Assembly: GCA_030549335.1 (NCBI GenBank)
Contig: CM060198.1
Span: 64,523,958-64,587,957 of the forward strand
Source of the DNA: Pontederia crassipes
Lineage: Eukaryota > Streptophyta > Magnoliopsida > Commelinales > Pontederiaceae
Direction: 5' to 3'
DNA length: 64,000 nt
A program made the position numbers and the translations under genes. Of this stretch, positions 51,731 to 63,647 are shown piece after piece; position 1 is the first letter of the stretch, and every line of letters begins with the position of its first letter. The notes beneath the pieces are model-generated. The model saw only the letters and a list, made by a program, of their open reading frames with translations, made no database searches and was not told where the DNA came from.

Positions 51731-52256
51731 TAGGGGTGTAAGGAAAATCCGCCGACCCGAAAAAATTGATTCGAAAAAATAAAAAATCAGGGGACTGAAT
51801 ACGATTTTGGGCGATTTTTAAATAGAATAAAATTGACCCGCTTAAACTAAAGCCCACAGAAAAAAATCATAAGGGACCGTGAAGCCTACTTTTATTTATT
51901 ATTTATATTTATATAATTAATTTAGATGTAATTAATTATTTTATTACTTGTATAATAATTTTTTATATAGCTTAATATATTCCTATCACATTATGAAACT
52001 TTAATTTAATAGTTCTAACATTATATCCTATATTTAATTATAAAATTAAATAATTTAATATTAATTTAAATTTATTATATATTTTTTAAAAATATGATTT
52101 ATTAAAATAGGGGCCAAGAGACTAGCTAAAGAATGGATTTTATTTTTTCTAAATAATTTTAGGATGATTTTTGTGATTTAAAAAATCAACTCGAAAAATA
52201 ATGAATGATTTTTTTTGATCGAAAAATCGACTCGAGTCGAAACACTTTCACCCCTA
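51731..52256. mobile_element. hAT-like MITE with TAGGGGTG ends
   Basis: It starts TAGGGGTGTAAGG and ends TTTCACCCCTA. The flanks CTAGAAAC and CTAAAAAG are a 6-of-8 match, which would fit an eroded 8-bp duplication. Subterminal GACCCG/GAAAAATCGACTCGA words occur in opposite orientation, with an AT-rich core and no ORF. Confidence 0.65.
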
Positions 52257-53547
52257 CTAAAAAGAATGTCGGTTTCATAAAAATGCATTATTGTTGAGTC
52301 AAGATGTAACAATATAATATCAAAATGAATTTTAAGGAAAAGATCCACGATGAGATGGATAAGATATTTTATTGTTTAAACTTTTAAAATATATATTGTC
52401 GAGAAAAAAAAGTGACTGTAAATTAATTTAAAATATTCCTTTACTAAAAAAAACATCGAAAAAATATGGGAGATTATTTTTAAATAAGTAACCGTTATTA
52501 AATGTTCAATTCATTAATTTTTATAATAAGAATTAAAAATAGTGTAGACTTGTGTGCAATGTTGTGTGTACTAGAGGATGGGCATATTGGAATTATTTTT
52601 TTCAATTATATGTTATGCCTACGTATGGGCTTTAACAATCAAATATATCAATTAGATCAACAAAAAAAGCTAGTTGATTGAAAGCATTAAAAAAAATAAC
52701 TTCATCAACGGAGTCACAACGATATCACTAATCAAAACAAACATCAATAAACAAAACATTAATAAATTAATTAGACATAGGAAGGTCCACAAAGGTGATT
52801 AGCATTTGAGGATGAGAGAGTGAGAAGGTGCACATGGAATCACATGGCCAACTAATAAACTCATCGATAAATGTAATCCTACGACATCTACAGAAAATAA
52901 CGTGATCTTATCCCTCTTTTTTTCTTAATTTTATTATTTTATCGCTCGTGTCACCCGCATTGGCAAAAAGAGTTTAAGAGTATGTATCGTATTAAATTAG
53001 ATTAAGAAAATATTAAAAAATTAAGCTAATATTTTCATATTTATAATTTTAATGTTTTTTTCACGTTGGCGTTAAACTTAGAGCATCTCCTCTTTGACAT
53101 CATGCTAAATTAAATGTGTCGTTAATAATTTTAAAAACTTAAATAATTATAATCTAACATTATGGACAATAACGCCGGGTTTGGATTCAATTAGTTGTAA
53201 AGACGTAAATTTATACCCCATTCTATTCAATATATGAACTTAATATCTCGATAAAATTATAGAAAGAGTAAAAAATGTTGTCAAGCATTTCTTAATTAAC
53301 AAGAAGAAGTTCTTCTTTTCGACCAGAACACAATGAAGTTCTGCATCAATATACTTATATAGGAGCAAGGAATATACAACGTTGTAATGTACAATATATA
53401 ATAAGTCGATGAACTTAATATATATTTACTTATTGTATAACTAAAATTAATCTTAATAATAAATCCATGGACCTATAACATATATTTACTAATAATAATC
53501 CATGGACCTGTTACGTGTGATTAACAGCGTGCTCGTTTTACCGTACT
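52257..53547. other. AT-rich intergenic DNA
   Basis: No recognisable feature. Confidence 0.55.
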
Positions 53548-53563
53548 ATATATATATATATAT

Positions 53564-53938
53564 AGGGTTTAATGTAGGTGTTGAGCGTTTTATATGTGAA
53601 GCGCGTGTCAAGCGGTTTTACGCATAATTTACTTTATTTTTTTCGATATATTTTTTTATGAATAGTTTAGATGATTATTGATGACAATAAAAAATAATTT
53701 TATAACATAAAAAGTTATGAAAAATACGTATATCTATTACGAAGGGCAATAATGTACATTAAGTTGGTAAAATTTTGAAAATGATGAATATAATTGTTGA
53801 GAATGATTTGAATCATGTTTTTATTATCATACATGATCATTTAAACTATTCATAAATAAAGATATTGAAAAAATAAAATAAACTATGCATAAAGTCGCTT
53901 GACACGCGCTTCACATGTAAAACATTCAACACATACAT

Positions 53939-53943
<5 letters not shown>
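53564..53943. mobile_element. MITE with long inverted ends, sitting inside a (TA)n microsatellite
   Basis: The left arm starts AGGGTTTAATGTAGGTGTTG. The right arm in reverse complement starts TTTAATGTATGTGTTGAATG. The two can be aligned for about 140 bp, including GTGAAGCGCGTGTCAAGCG in both. (TA)n lies directly on both sides (53548-53563 and 53944-53985). This is the pattern of MITEs that insert into TA microsatellites, such as rice micron elements. Confidence 0.8.

Positions 53944-53985
<42 letters not shown>
53944..53985. repeat. (TA)n microsatellite
   Basis: About 20 uninterrupted TA units flanking the MITE on its right. Confidence 0.95.
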
Positions 53986-53987
<2 letters not shown>

Positions 53988-54216
53988 TTTGAGTGTAAGA
54001 AACAGGTTAGGGACATCACAAACAAGTACGTATGAAGTTTGGCCATCTCCATGTCAAAACAACTTGTCAATGTACATTTTTCAGTGTACGATACACTATA
54101 ATTTGACTGACATTTTGGTATCTTACCTTCTTCTCCACGAAAAAAAAAACAAAAAAAAAAAAAGTAGGGAACCAAATTATTTGTTTGGAAAAAAAAGATA
54201 GATTGGTTTAATTTAT

Positions 54217-54628
54217 TGTTAGATATAGTAGAAAGAATTTGAGATATTATAACTTCTTTCTACTCTGAGGTGATTAAGTGGTTATCATAACTATCTTATC
54301 TTATTTGTTAGATATAAAATTATGAAGAATCAGGATAGATATTCGGTTATCTTAGGTTGTTATCCAAGGCATATATCTAGTAGTAGTTATGCACTATATA
54401 TTGTGGGGATCTGGATAATGTTTATAATTTCGAACTAAAAAAGTTGAGACATTTGAATAAAGTGAAACTCTGTGACATCCGTAGACGCAGAAGATAATAT
54501 CCGAACCACGTAAAATCTGTGTATTTTTCTCTGTGTGTGATTTCTTGTTATTCTTTTACTATATGTTTATCGATTTCTTTCAGACATTGGTATCAACAGT
54601 AAGTTGATATCGAGGATATTATGCAACA
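54217..54628 (+). repeat. Copia 5' LTR, truncated at its start
   Basis: Collinear with the 3' LTR from TTAGATATAG / TATTAAATATGATAGG onward. It ends ATGCAACA, then ACCGGTATCCGAGC (54629-54642), a diverged TGGTATCAGAGC primer-binding site. Confidence 0.85.
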
Positions 54629-54674
54629 ACCGGTATCCGAGCTTCGGTGAAGGAGTTTGTGGATAGTGGGAACG

Positions 54675-55153
54675 ATGGCGACAGACGACGAGAATGTGAA
54701 GATGGGAGAGACTTCGACTTCTAGAAGATGCAGATCGAGAATTATCTGTATCAAAAGAAATTACATGGACCTCTCTCTGGAGAAAAGCGGGAGGCGATGA
54801 ACGACGCGGACTGGGCGCTCCTCAACCGACAGGTGCTCGATATTATGAGGCTGACATTGATGCGGAATGTAGCCTTTAACATCGTGAACGAGAAGACCAC
54901 GATGAATTTGATGAAAGTGGTATCAAACATATACGAGAAGTCGTCTGCATCAAATAAGGTGTATTTGATAAGAATGTTGTTCAACCTAAAAATGTCTGAA
55001 GGAGCTTCAGTCGTGGATCACATCAACGAATTCAACATTATCATTACACAATTAAATTCGATGAGTATCACTTTTGATGACGAAGTGAGGGCTTTGATCT
55101 TGTTGTCCTCTTTGCCAAAAAGGTCAGCAATTCTTCTGGTTCAACAAAATTGA
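54675..55153 (+). pseudogene. Copia gag, decayed
   Basis: An ATG at 54675 is followed by a frame change, then MQIENYLYQKKLHGPL, WALLNRQVLDIMRLTL, SNKVYLIRMLFNLKMSEGAS and HINEFNIIITQL, typical of the UBN2-type gag of Ty1/copia. It breaks down after LILLSSLPKR. A CCHC knuckle cannot be recovered, although remnants of the frame run to about 55400. Confidence 0.8.
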
Positions 55154-55757
55154 AGTTCGATGATATTTGAGATTTGATTCTAAGCGAAGACGTTCGTAAG
55201 AGAGAATCAAGAGAAGCCTCAAGCTCGGCATTGAGTGCAGAGGGAAGGTGAAGAATGCAACAGCGAGGACAAAATCAAGGAAGATCAAATGCAAAGTGAC
55301 GAAGTCAATCGAGATCTGATGAATTCGCATGCTGAAATTACGGAAAGAAAGGTCACTGAAGAATAATTGCGGAGCACCTAAGAAGAAAATCAATGAGGAG
55401 TCGGCGAATGCTACTACATAAGAAGTCTCAGATGCATTGATTCTGAGTGTTGTCAGTCAGACAGAATCCTAGATTTTGAATTTTTGAGCTTCATATCATT
55501 TCACATCACATAGGGAGTGTATGGAAGATTACACTACCGATAATTTTGATAAGGTTTATCTGGTAGATGATAAAGCCTTGGATGTTGTGGGAAAAGGAAA
55601 CGTGAAGATTGTCACTGATAATAAGACAATTTGAAAGTGAAAAAATGTTCGACATATACCGGGGTTAAAGAAAAATCTGATCTCGGTAAGACAGCTTGAC
55701 TTAGAGGGTTGCACTAAAGTATTTGTAGGTAACACTTAAAAGGTCACCAAAGAAGTC

Positions 55758-56824
55758 ATGGTGATCGCACGTGGCAGCAAGTTGGGTACTTTATACAGGT
55801 CGTCGAACATGAGAATTATTGCAGCAGCCGATTCAGATGATATGTTTGAAGCCTGGCATTGTAGACTTGGACATAAGAGTGAAAATGGGATGAAAGTTCT
55901 GCACAAGATGGGTCGACTATCAGATATGAAGTCAGTCAATGATGAACTTTGTGAAGATTGTGTGCTGGAAAAGCTGAAGAAAGTCACCTTCAGTAAAATA
56001 CCAAGGATGCCGAAGAGTAGCAAGTTGGAACTTCTGCACACAAATGTGTGGGTCCATCTTCAGTTTCATCCCTCGGTGGGTCACTGTATTATATGACATT
56101 CATCAATGGTTATTCCAGAAATGTATGGATTTATTTTTTGAAAAATAAATCTGATGTGTTCTCTACTTTTAAGGAATGGAAGACGCATGTAGAGAATGAA
56201 ACAAGCGTCAAGATTAGGTGTTTGCGGTTTGACAATGGCCGTGAGTATGTGAACCATGAGTTTAAAAGTTTTGCGAGGAACATGGCATCAGAATGGAGAT
56301 AACAATTTTGAGGACGTCACAACAGAATGAGATTGCTGAACTGATGAATAGGACGTTGAATGAGCGTGTGAGATGCAGACATACCAATGTCATTTTATAC
56401 AGATGCAGTGAACACAGCGGGATACCTGATCAACCGTGGGCTATCTGTACCATTGAAGAATAAACTATCAGAGAAAGTATGGAGTGGTAAGGAGGTAGAT
56501 CTTTCTGATCTGATTATTTTCAGTTGCTTATCATATGTGCATATTGATTTTGCATGTAGAGACAAACTAGATGCTAAGTCTCAAAGATGTTTCTTTATCG
56601 GTTATAGTTCTGATGAATTTAGATATCGTTTCTGGGATAATGAAAATAGAAAAATTATCCGGGAAAGAAACGTGGTGTTCAATGAAAAGACCATGTATAA
56701 AGACAAGTGTGCTGCAGAATCTGGTGATGCAGGAGAAAAAGGCAAGACTCAAGTAGAACTTGAGAGTATTTCAGATGAAAATGTGATTGGTCACAGAAGA
56801 TTATTTAGCAGGAGCTTGAAGTGA
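55758..56824 (+). pseudogene. Copia integrase, decayed
   Basis: The pre-integrase zinc motif is seen in AWHCRLGH ... CEDCVLEKLKKVTF. The catalytic core follows in a shifted frame (YSRNVWIYFLKNKSDVFSTF, CLRFDNGREYVNHEF), and the C-terminal region reads NTAGYLINRG, KLDAKSQRCFFIGYSSDEF and YRFWDNENRKIIRERNVVFN. The first catalytic Asp appears as Asn (LLHTNVW, normally HTDVWG). Frameshifts near 56080 and 56300 further disable it. Confidence 0.85.
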
Positions 56825-56859
56825 TACAGGCTGGACCGAGTACTCCACCCCCTATAAGG

Positions 56860-57245
56860 AGATCTACTTGAGAAATAAGACAAACTGTGAGGTATTTTCC
56901 TTCTTTGAATTTTATTTTATTGACTGATGCTGGTGAGCCGGAAAGTTTCAGGAAAGCCTTGGATGTTGATGATTCATTCAAGTGGGAGTTAATAATGTAA
57001 GACGAGATGAACTCGTTGTACAAAAATAAAACTTAGGTGCTAGCAGAATTGCCTAAAGGTGAAAATGCATTACACAAGAAGTGGTTATACAAGACCAAGG
57101 AAGAGTCATGTGGCGGTCACAGAAAATCGAGATTCGGTGCAACTTCGGATTTCCTCCAAAGTTAGTTGCATGGAGGAGCCGTTCAGAGTTCGGGTACAGA
57201 CAGATGTAGCTCAATCTCAAGGGAATCAGTTTTCAAGTGGGAGAT
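56860..57245 (+). pseudogene. Copia reverse transcriptase vestige and polypurine tract
   Basis: A short stretch reads DEMNSLYKNKT, then LAELPKGENALHKKWLYKTKEE, the start of copia RT, and is followed almost directly by CAAGTGGGAGAT (57234-57245), the polypurine tract. The catalytic YVDDM region is absent. Confidence 0.7.
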
Positions 57246-57700
57246 TGTTGGAGTTAGTTAGGTGAAACTTGATTCTGTGCCTAACTAATTTGTTATTAAA
57301 TATGATAGGAAGAATATGAGAGATTATAACTTTCTTGTAATCATAATTTAAGGAGATTGAGTGGTTATCATAACTATCTTATTTGTTAGATATATAATTA
57401 TAGAGAATCATGATAGATATTCAGTTATCCTGTGTTGTTACCTAAGATACATATCTGGTAGCGGATATGCACCATATATTATGAGGATCCGAGTAATGTT
57501 TATAATCCCAAATTGAAAAAGTTGAGACATCTTAATAGAGCGAAACTTTGTGACGACCGTGGACATAGGAGACAATCTTCGAATCACGTAAAATCTATGT
57601 GTTTTTCTCTGTGCGTGATTTCTTGTTACTCTTCGACTATTTGTTTATCGATTTCTTCGAGACATCGATATTAAGTTAATATCTAGGATATTCTGCAACA
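57246..57700 (+). repeat. Copia 3' LTR
   Basis: Starts TGTTGGAGTTAGTTAGG and ends TCTGCAACA. At 455 bp it is more complete than the 5' copy. Confidence 0.9.
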
Positions 57701-58049
57701 ATGTACAAAATTACTTCCAAAGAATTATAAATGATAAATACCTTTCATTCTCAAATTACTACACAGAAAACATCACTATATAAGGGATACCTTATCAGGA
57801 TTGCTCAAATTTCAATCATTATTGGTTGTTTCCGATCGTCATTGGCCATCGGAGATGCCGAGTTAAAAATCAATAACGAGGGTTTAGAGATGTCGGTCAT
57901 TTAAAGTCATCAATGATAATTAAAAAAAATTGATCTTTAAAAGACATTAATTATTATAATGGTGGCCATTATAACACTTTCAATGGCAAGTCATTAATAT
58001 TTTAATTTGTCAATCACCATAATACATTGATTATATTTCTAATGAAAAA
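57701..58049. other. AT-rich intergenic DNA
   Basis: No gene. Some GGTCATTT/AATGGC words recur, but I cannot assign them to a family. Confidence 0.5.
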
Positions 58050-58240
58050 AATGGAGGTGTCCCCTCTTTAAAGGAAGGGCACCGTGTCCTTATATTTCTA
58101 TCCATTAGATTAGAAATCTATGGATCATATTTTATTCATTTCTATTTAAAGATTTTAAATCTGATTCATAGATTCTTGATCTAATGAATAAGAAGAAAGG
58201 AGACACGATGTCCCTTATTTAAAGGAGGGACACGCCCATT
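58050..58240. mobile_element. Short MITE, 191 bp, about 75-bp inverted arms
   Basis: The left arm starts AATGGAGGTGTCCCCTCTTT. The right arm in reverse complement starts AATGGGCGTGTCCCTCCTTT. The arms remain alignable through CATTAGAT...AATCTATGGATC. No clear target duplication and no ORF. Confidence 0.75.
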
Positions 58241-58425
58241 AAATCTATTTCTAATACAGTTCAATATGAACTTTAATCACACATTAATTTAAATGATACA
58301 TGATCCACAACACGTTTTCTCAAAAAACACAACTAAAAATAAAATCATAAATTATTACACAAAAGTTATATCGATTTTTCGCGTCTAACCTTGGCATATA
58401 AACTTATCGTAGCGCGTCCCTAAAT

Positions 58426-59640
58426 CTTACCGTGGTTTCCACTTTAATATATTCATTTGATTTTGTTAACTTTTCCAATGTTTCCAATTTTTCTATTTAT
58501 TAAAAACTAAATTATCCTTCTCTACTTTATTTTAACATTTAAAATTCTAAAATAATATATAATAAATTTTTAAAAAGAGGGGGTCCCCCGTTCATCAGAG
58601 GGAGGGGGTGCCCGGCGCCGACAAGGGGGGCGACACTCCCCTCTATGTTTTCGACACCCCCTTGTTTCGCTCCGCATTGTCGACGACACGAAACAAAAAA
58701 AGGGGGCATCGCCTCCCTCCCCTTTGAAATATCGCCAGCGACAATATCACATTGGGGGAGAGAGCCCCCCTTTTTGGCTCCAAGTCACCGATGATGTAAA
58801 AGAAAAACGAGGGGGCAACACCCCGCCCCCCTTTTGCTTCGTGTCATTGGTGACACAAATCGAAACAAGGGGCAATGCCCCCTTTTTCTGCTTCGTGTTG
58901 CTGAAGACGTGGAGCGAAATGAGGAGACTGACACTCCCTTTTTTTTGGTCCACGTCACCGGCGATGTAGAGTGAACAGAGGCGTCCCCCCTCCCTTTGAC
59001 GAGATCACAGAGGAGGTGATGCCCCCTCATTTTGCTCAGCGTCGCCGATGATGTGGAGCAAAAAAGAGGGCATGGTCTCCCCTCATTTTGCGCAAAAAAG
59101 GGAGCATGCCCTCCTTGTCACAAAAAAAGGGGGGTGTCAGCCCCCTCTGCGATATCACCGAAGGGAGGAGTGACACCTCCTTGCCGGAGACACATAGCCC
59201 GGGGGCACCACCCCCTCCCTCCGGTGCCGATGAGACCCGCCAACCATCGAGTTTTTAATGAATATATGAAAGATAGATATTTTTTATGATTAGTCCATTC
59301 TTTTCTATCTCCCATTAATCTATTTTATTTGTTTATTCATTAGAGCAATTATGATATTGAAGTTAATCCGAGGCAAGTGTTTGAAGAAATCTTTATTGGT
59401 TCTACCTCTTATTTTTTCATGAAGAGAATGAATCTGTTTATTGAAGGATAAAAAATTGATCTTGGAAGATCCAAAATGATTGGTTATTATTTATTATATA
59501 TTATTTTAAAAGTTTAAATATTAAAAGAAAGTAGAAAAGGGTAATTTAGTCTTTTAATAAATATAAAATTTGAAGAAGATGGATAAGTTAACAAAATTAA
59601 ACGGATGTATTAAAGTGAAAATCATAGTATAGTTTAGAAA
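58426..59640. mobile_element. Foldback-type element 3 with GC-rich repeat loop
   Basis: The arms at about 58426-58570 and 59491-59640 are inverted and related in style to elements 1 and 2, with shared words such as CACTTTAATA and TTTTGTTAACTT. The loop at 58577-59265 is GC-rich and built from degenerate units of about 60-70 bp, each combining a GGGGGC...CCCCC block with a CGTCACCGGCGATGT-like word. The ORFs in it on both strands are repeat artefacts. The outer boundary on the left is unclear. Confidence 0.65.
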
Positions 59641-59844
59641 AAAATATAATTGTCTAAATAAAACTATCATTTATATTTTCCTTTCATTTACTCATGTCAT
59701 TCAAGTAAAATTAATTGTTTACTTTCATTCTCTTTAATTTTTTTCTTCTTTTCCCTTTCTTGAATTTACTTTTTCTTCATATGGTCAATTATTGACTTTG
59801 CATTATATATGAAAGTGTTGAGTAACGAATTCATAAATTAATAT

Positions 59845-61295
59845 ATATTAAAGGGAAAAGGGAGCCTCATTGGCAGCTTTGCCAAAGAGGTTGTTTAGCA
59901 CTAGTACAAATCATTGGATTCAAATTTAAAGGTGGAGATGAGATCTCCTTCTCATTTAGATTTAACTATTCATTTCCACATTTAATTTCTATCAATGGTT
60001 CATAGTTCTTTTCTCATGCAACAAATAAATCACTTCCACCCTAATTTTTCTCTCTTCTCATCCATCCCTCTTTTTGAAACGTTGGAGACCAATTACTGTT
60101 GAACTCCCTATGTCACTGCCAACAAGTGACGATTGATCCTTGCAAAAAAGTGATATTGCAAGATCTGTACTAAGAAATGAACAACCAGCCTATAATAGAT
60201 AATTAACATTATCTTTATTGCACAACTTATTGAAAGTAGCATCAATATTATCAAAAGTTACAAAAATAATAAGGAAAATTCTAAAAAAATCCCCTTCTAA
60301 CTTATGGGAGAGTTCTTTTTTAAGTTGGAGAATGGTTGCTGCTCTTATTCAACTTGCACTTACTCAACTTTGGACTTGGAGTGCCGAATTATTGGCTTTT
60401 GTGTATCTCTGGGATGAGTTTTCTACAATTGACTTCCCGTGATATTTTGTTCTCTTACAAGGTGAGCTCGGAGGAAAAAAGAATTAGGCAAGCTTGGCGA
60501 TTTGTTTGGAGGACTAATGGCGACATTCATTAGTCTGCATTACCTAATGAGGTCATGTAGCCCATACCCTTCAGCCTTCCCCTTGTCTACGTGGTGGTGT
60601 TTCAATATTAAGTAATTTCATATACCAATAGACTTCTTGCTTCTCTAATCCTGAAAATGCATACACTTCATATATTTTGCTCTTAATCATAATCGTAAGA
60701 TAAAAAAATATGGAATATGTTACACACTCTTTTGCATTGGAAATGAGTTCCCCCTTTCTTGAAGTTTTTCGTTTGTGATTTTTTTTCAAATTTATCCAAG
60801 GCATGCAACTCATGGTACACTTCCTGAAAAACACGATGGAGGTCTCGTGGAAAGTTGTTTTATGTTTGATGGTGGAGGTTGATCATGGTGCTTAAAGATC
60901 AACGATGATGAGGAACAATTATAAATGGCAAGGTGTCGAAGATCTAGAGCACCGACGAGATCCGTAACAAATCAAGAATGGTGGTTGAGAATTGATGTCT
61001 CGAAGTTAGAAGAAGCTTGTAGTCTTGTCGGCGGTGACACAAGGATTTTAGCTGCAATTGGTCCATGGCACTTTAAAAAAGAGGGTTGGATGAGGAAAGA
61101 TAAAAATCAAAATGGAAATGAATTATTTGTTGTGTGAGAAAAGAAATATGAACCATTGATAGAAATTGGACACCAGAAATAGATCATTAAATCTAAACGA
61201 GAAGAAAACTTATCTCCACCTTTAAATTTGAATCCGAATGAGTGCTCAACATCCTCTTTGGCAAAGCTACTAAGGATGCTCCCTTTCCATATAAT
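59845..61295. mobile_element. Unclassified element with inverted arms of about 170 bp
   Basis: The left arm (about 59845-60030) begins AAGGGAAAAGGGAGCC. The right arm (about 61116-61295) in reverse complement has GGAAAGGGAGCATCC, then AGCTTTGCCAAAGAGG, CAAATTTAAAGGTGGAGAT and TTTCTATCAATGGTTCATA, all shared with the left. The 1.1-kb interior has no recognisable protein; its two ORFs of about 70 codons show no known domain. It could be a Mutator-like non-autonomous element, possibly with captured host sequence. No duplication was found. Confidence 0.7.
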
Positions 61296-63380
61296 AAATG
61301 ATATTTAGTAGGTACAATTTAAATGTGATTATTCTTTGTATGCACAAGTTTCAATAAATTGAAGTACCCATGCTTGTATTGAGTTTCACATGTGTTAATA
61401 ATGTTTATCTAAATCAATAAGTTAGTAACACATTAATTCATTAACTAATTGAGTTATTGTTTGCTTAGATTGTTTTTGACATTTCTTAAATCAATATATC
61501 TTGATGAAATTGTGTGAGTTGATCATCTTAATATAATTATAAATCTATTTTGATACTAAGGTCTTCAACAAATTTGTGTATCTAGTGACATTTTTGTTGG
61601 GATGTCGAGTGAATTGTCTATCTATATTATATGGGGAAAAATTATATGTTGTAAAAAGAATATAGTGTTATGTAAACCTTGAGAAAGTATGATATTTTTT
61701 CTGAACAATCAAATATAAATTGTATGTTTGGTTCTTAATATCATAATTTAATGATATTATGTAAATAAATTATAACTTATTTTTATGATAGTATTTTATT
61801 GTCCATAGTAGATTACAGTTTATTAATTAAACAATGATTTTATGACTAGTAAAAAATTTTCGACGTGAATAACTTTAAATATGAAAACACATTGATCTGA
61901 ATTCTCCTTTTTCTATTTAATTTCTACTTTTGCCTTATTATATTAGTACATTTATAACTTATTTGATCATGTATAACTTTTTTGTTTGTTGTTATATTTT
62001 TAATATTAATGTTGAGTTTTAGGAGTTGAGTAAAACAACTAAAATTGAAAACTTTAGAAAACTGACAAGGTTGACATAAATTTTTTAGAATTTTTTAAAT
62101 CCAGAAAATCTAGATGACTGATAAATTAAAAAAAACATCTAAAAGAATTCATGGAGATCTCCATAAGTAAAATTATATAAAACATAAATTATTATATTTT
62201 AAGTGATTATAATGCATATAAAATTAATCAAATAATACAATATTTATTATATGTGTAAAAAATTGACGTCATAAATAATACTATTGAAATATATAATATG
62301 AGATTGAAGTTAACTTATATAATAAAATATCTTCTAATATTATTAATATGTTTTGTACTTAGAACAGTTATAAGAATATATGGTGCAGAAAAAAGTTCTC
62401 CAAAAAATTTATAATTTTATTTCAATTTTAGAAAATGAAAATGATACACTTTCATCCTTATTAAATCCGACACGAATATTTTAAATAGTAGATGTATAAT
62501 TTAGTTGATGATATTTTTTAGGGAAGTTTTGTCTATGATATTATACAATTAAAAAAAATTGATTTCATTTTTAATTTTAAGGGCTCACCAAATTGAACAC
62601 TTAAAATACTTATCGATATTAACTTCTACAAAAAAAGGACCTTCAAACAAATATAAATGAGTCTTTCAAAAGTAAAGATATTGCTCGTTTTTCCCAACTA
62701 AGCTTCTATTATATTTTTTAACACAATTATCATTATCATATTTTGTATATATTATTATCCAGGTGTCTTTAATGCCACTTTTAAAATCTTAAGGCTCTTC
62801 CTCTTTGTCCATTATACCCTCTATTTTTAAATATAAAATATGAGAAGTTGAAATATTTCTTTTTAAATAATTATAAAAAATAACATGTTACTCATTTCAT
62901 GAACACCAAAGTCTATCAATCATATTATATATTTTCTATTAATTTTTATAAATATTTTATTTAACTAATAAGATATATTTTATTTTCTTTGAGTAAGAGA
63001 AATATATCATGTATTTTCATATTTCTAATACTAATCAACACCTCTTATTTTGGATCTCTAACTAGTTTGTATCTCCAATTTTCTTTTCAATAATCAAATA
63101 GTGTTCAATCATTTTTTGGATATATTTGAGTAAGTATTGAAATGGAATTTATTGAATTTATGCTTACACTGAATATAATCTAAAAAATAACAATCACACC
63201 CAAAATAATGAAAACAACTAAGACGATTCCTTTAGTTTCGAAGAAATGAAATAATTATTTATTTCTAAGAATAAAAGAAAATATGCTTATCACCGGTCAA
63301 ATAAAAATATTTGAGAAATAAAAGTAATTATAAAAAATAAAATGCGATGTAGTAGTATTCATAGTTAATTAAGAAGACTC
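61296..63380. other. AT-rich intergenic DNA
   Basis: Very AT-rich with no ORF of note. Confidence 0.6.
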
Positions 63381-63610
63381 TGTACAACGTCACATTTCAC
63401 CCTCTCAAGCTGAGAGCGGAGGCGGACGAGCTCTTCTATGTCTATTTTGTCCAACCCTCCGTTGAACATAGTAGTAGCAGCAACGTTCCCGTCACCGCCA
63501 TTGCTCAGTCCCGCCCGATGGCCTTCTCAAGCTCCGGCCTTCTCGCCTTCTACTCCTGCAAGACATGCTTCAGTTGTGTCATCTCGCGAGTGTACTCAAA
63601 CAATCTGGGG
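63380..63610 (-). pseudogene. Possible decayed coiled-coil coding fragment
   Basis: GC-richer than its flanks. On the minus strand one frame reads MTQLKHVLQE, a stop, then KARRPELEKAIGRD. Another reads KIDIEELVRLRSQLERVKCD. Both look like heptad-type coiled coil. Stops and a frame change separate them. I cannot name a family. Confidence 0.2.
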
Positions 63611-63647
63611 GCGGCGACTGAGGCATTCGTGCGTGCCCCATGGGGGC

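Larger units (their letters stand above)
54217..57700 (+). mobile_element. Ty1/copia LTR retrotransposon, decayed, Tnt1/Tork-like
   Basis: Direct LTRs at 54217-54628 and 57246-57700, a tRNA-Met-type primer-binding site, gag, integrase and a vestige of RT, in the order of Ty1/copia. Most of RT and all of RNase H are missing: the sequence passes from the first RT motif straight to the polypurine tract. The 5' LTR lacks roughly 40-50 bp of the beginning found in the 3' LTR, and no target duplication is visible. Confidence 0.9.

Noticed and set aside
53899-54201. Plus- and minus-strand ORFs with Ile-Tyr repeats
   Set aside because: Translation of the (TA)n microsatellite.
57740-57800. ACTACACAGAAAACATCACTAT as a second CACTA terminus
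   Set aside because: The match to CACTACAAGAAAA is partial, with no subterminal repeats of the kind seen at base 121 and no partner end.
58724-59289. Several ORFs of about 80 codons on both strands
   Set aside because: They all arise from the degenerate GC-rich repeat array of foldback element 3.
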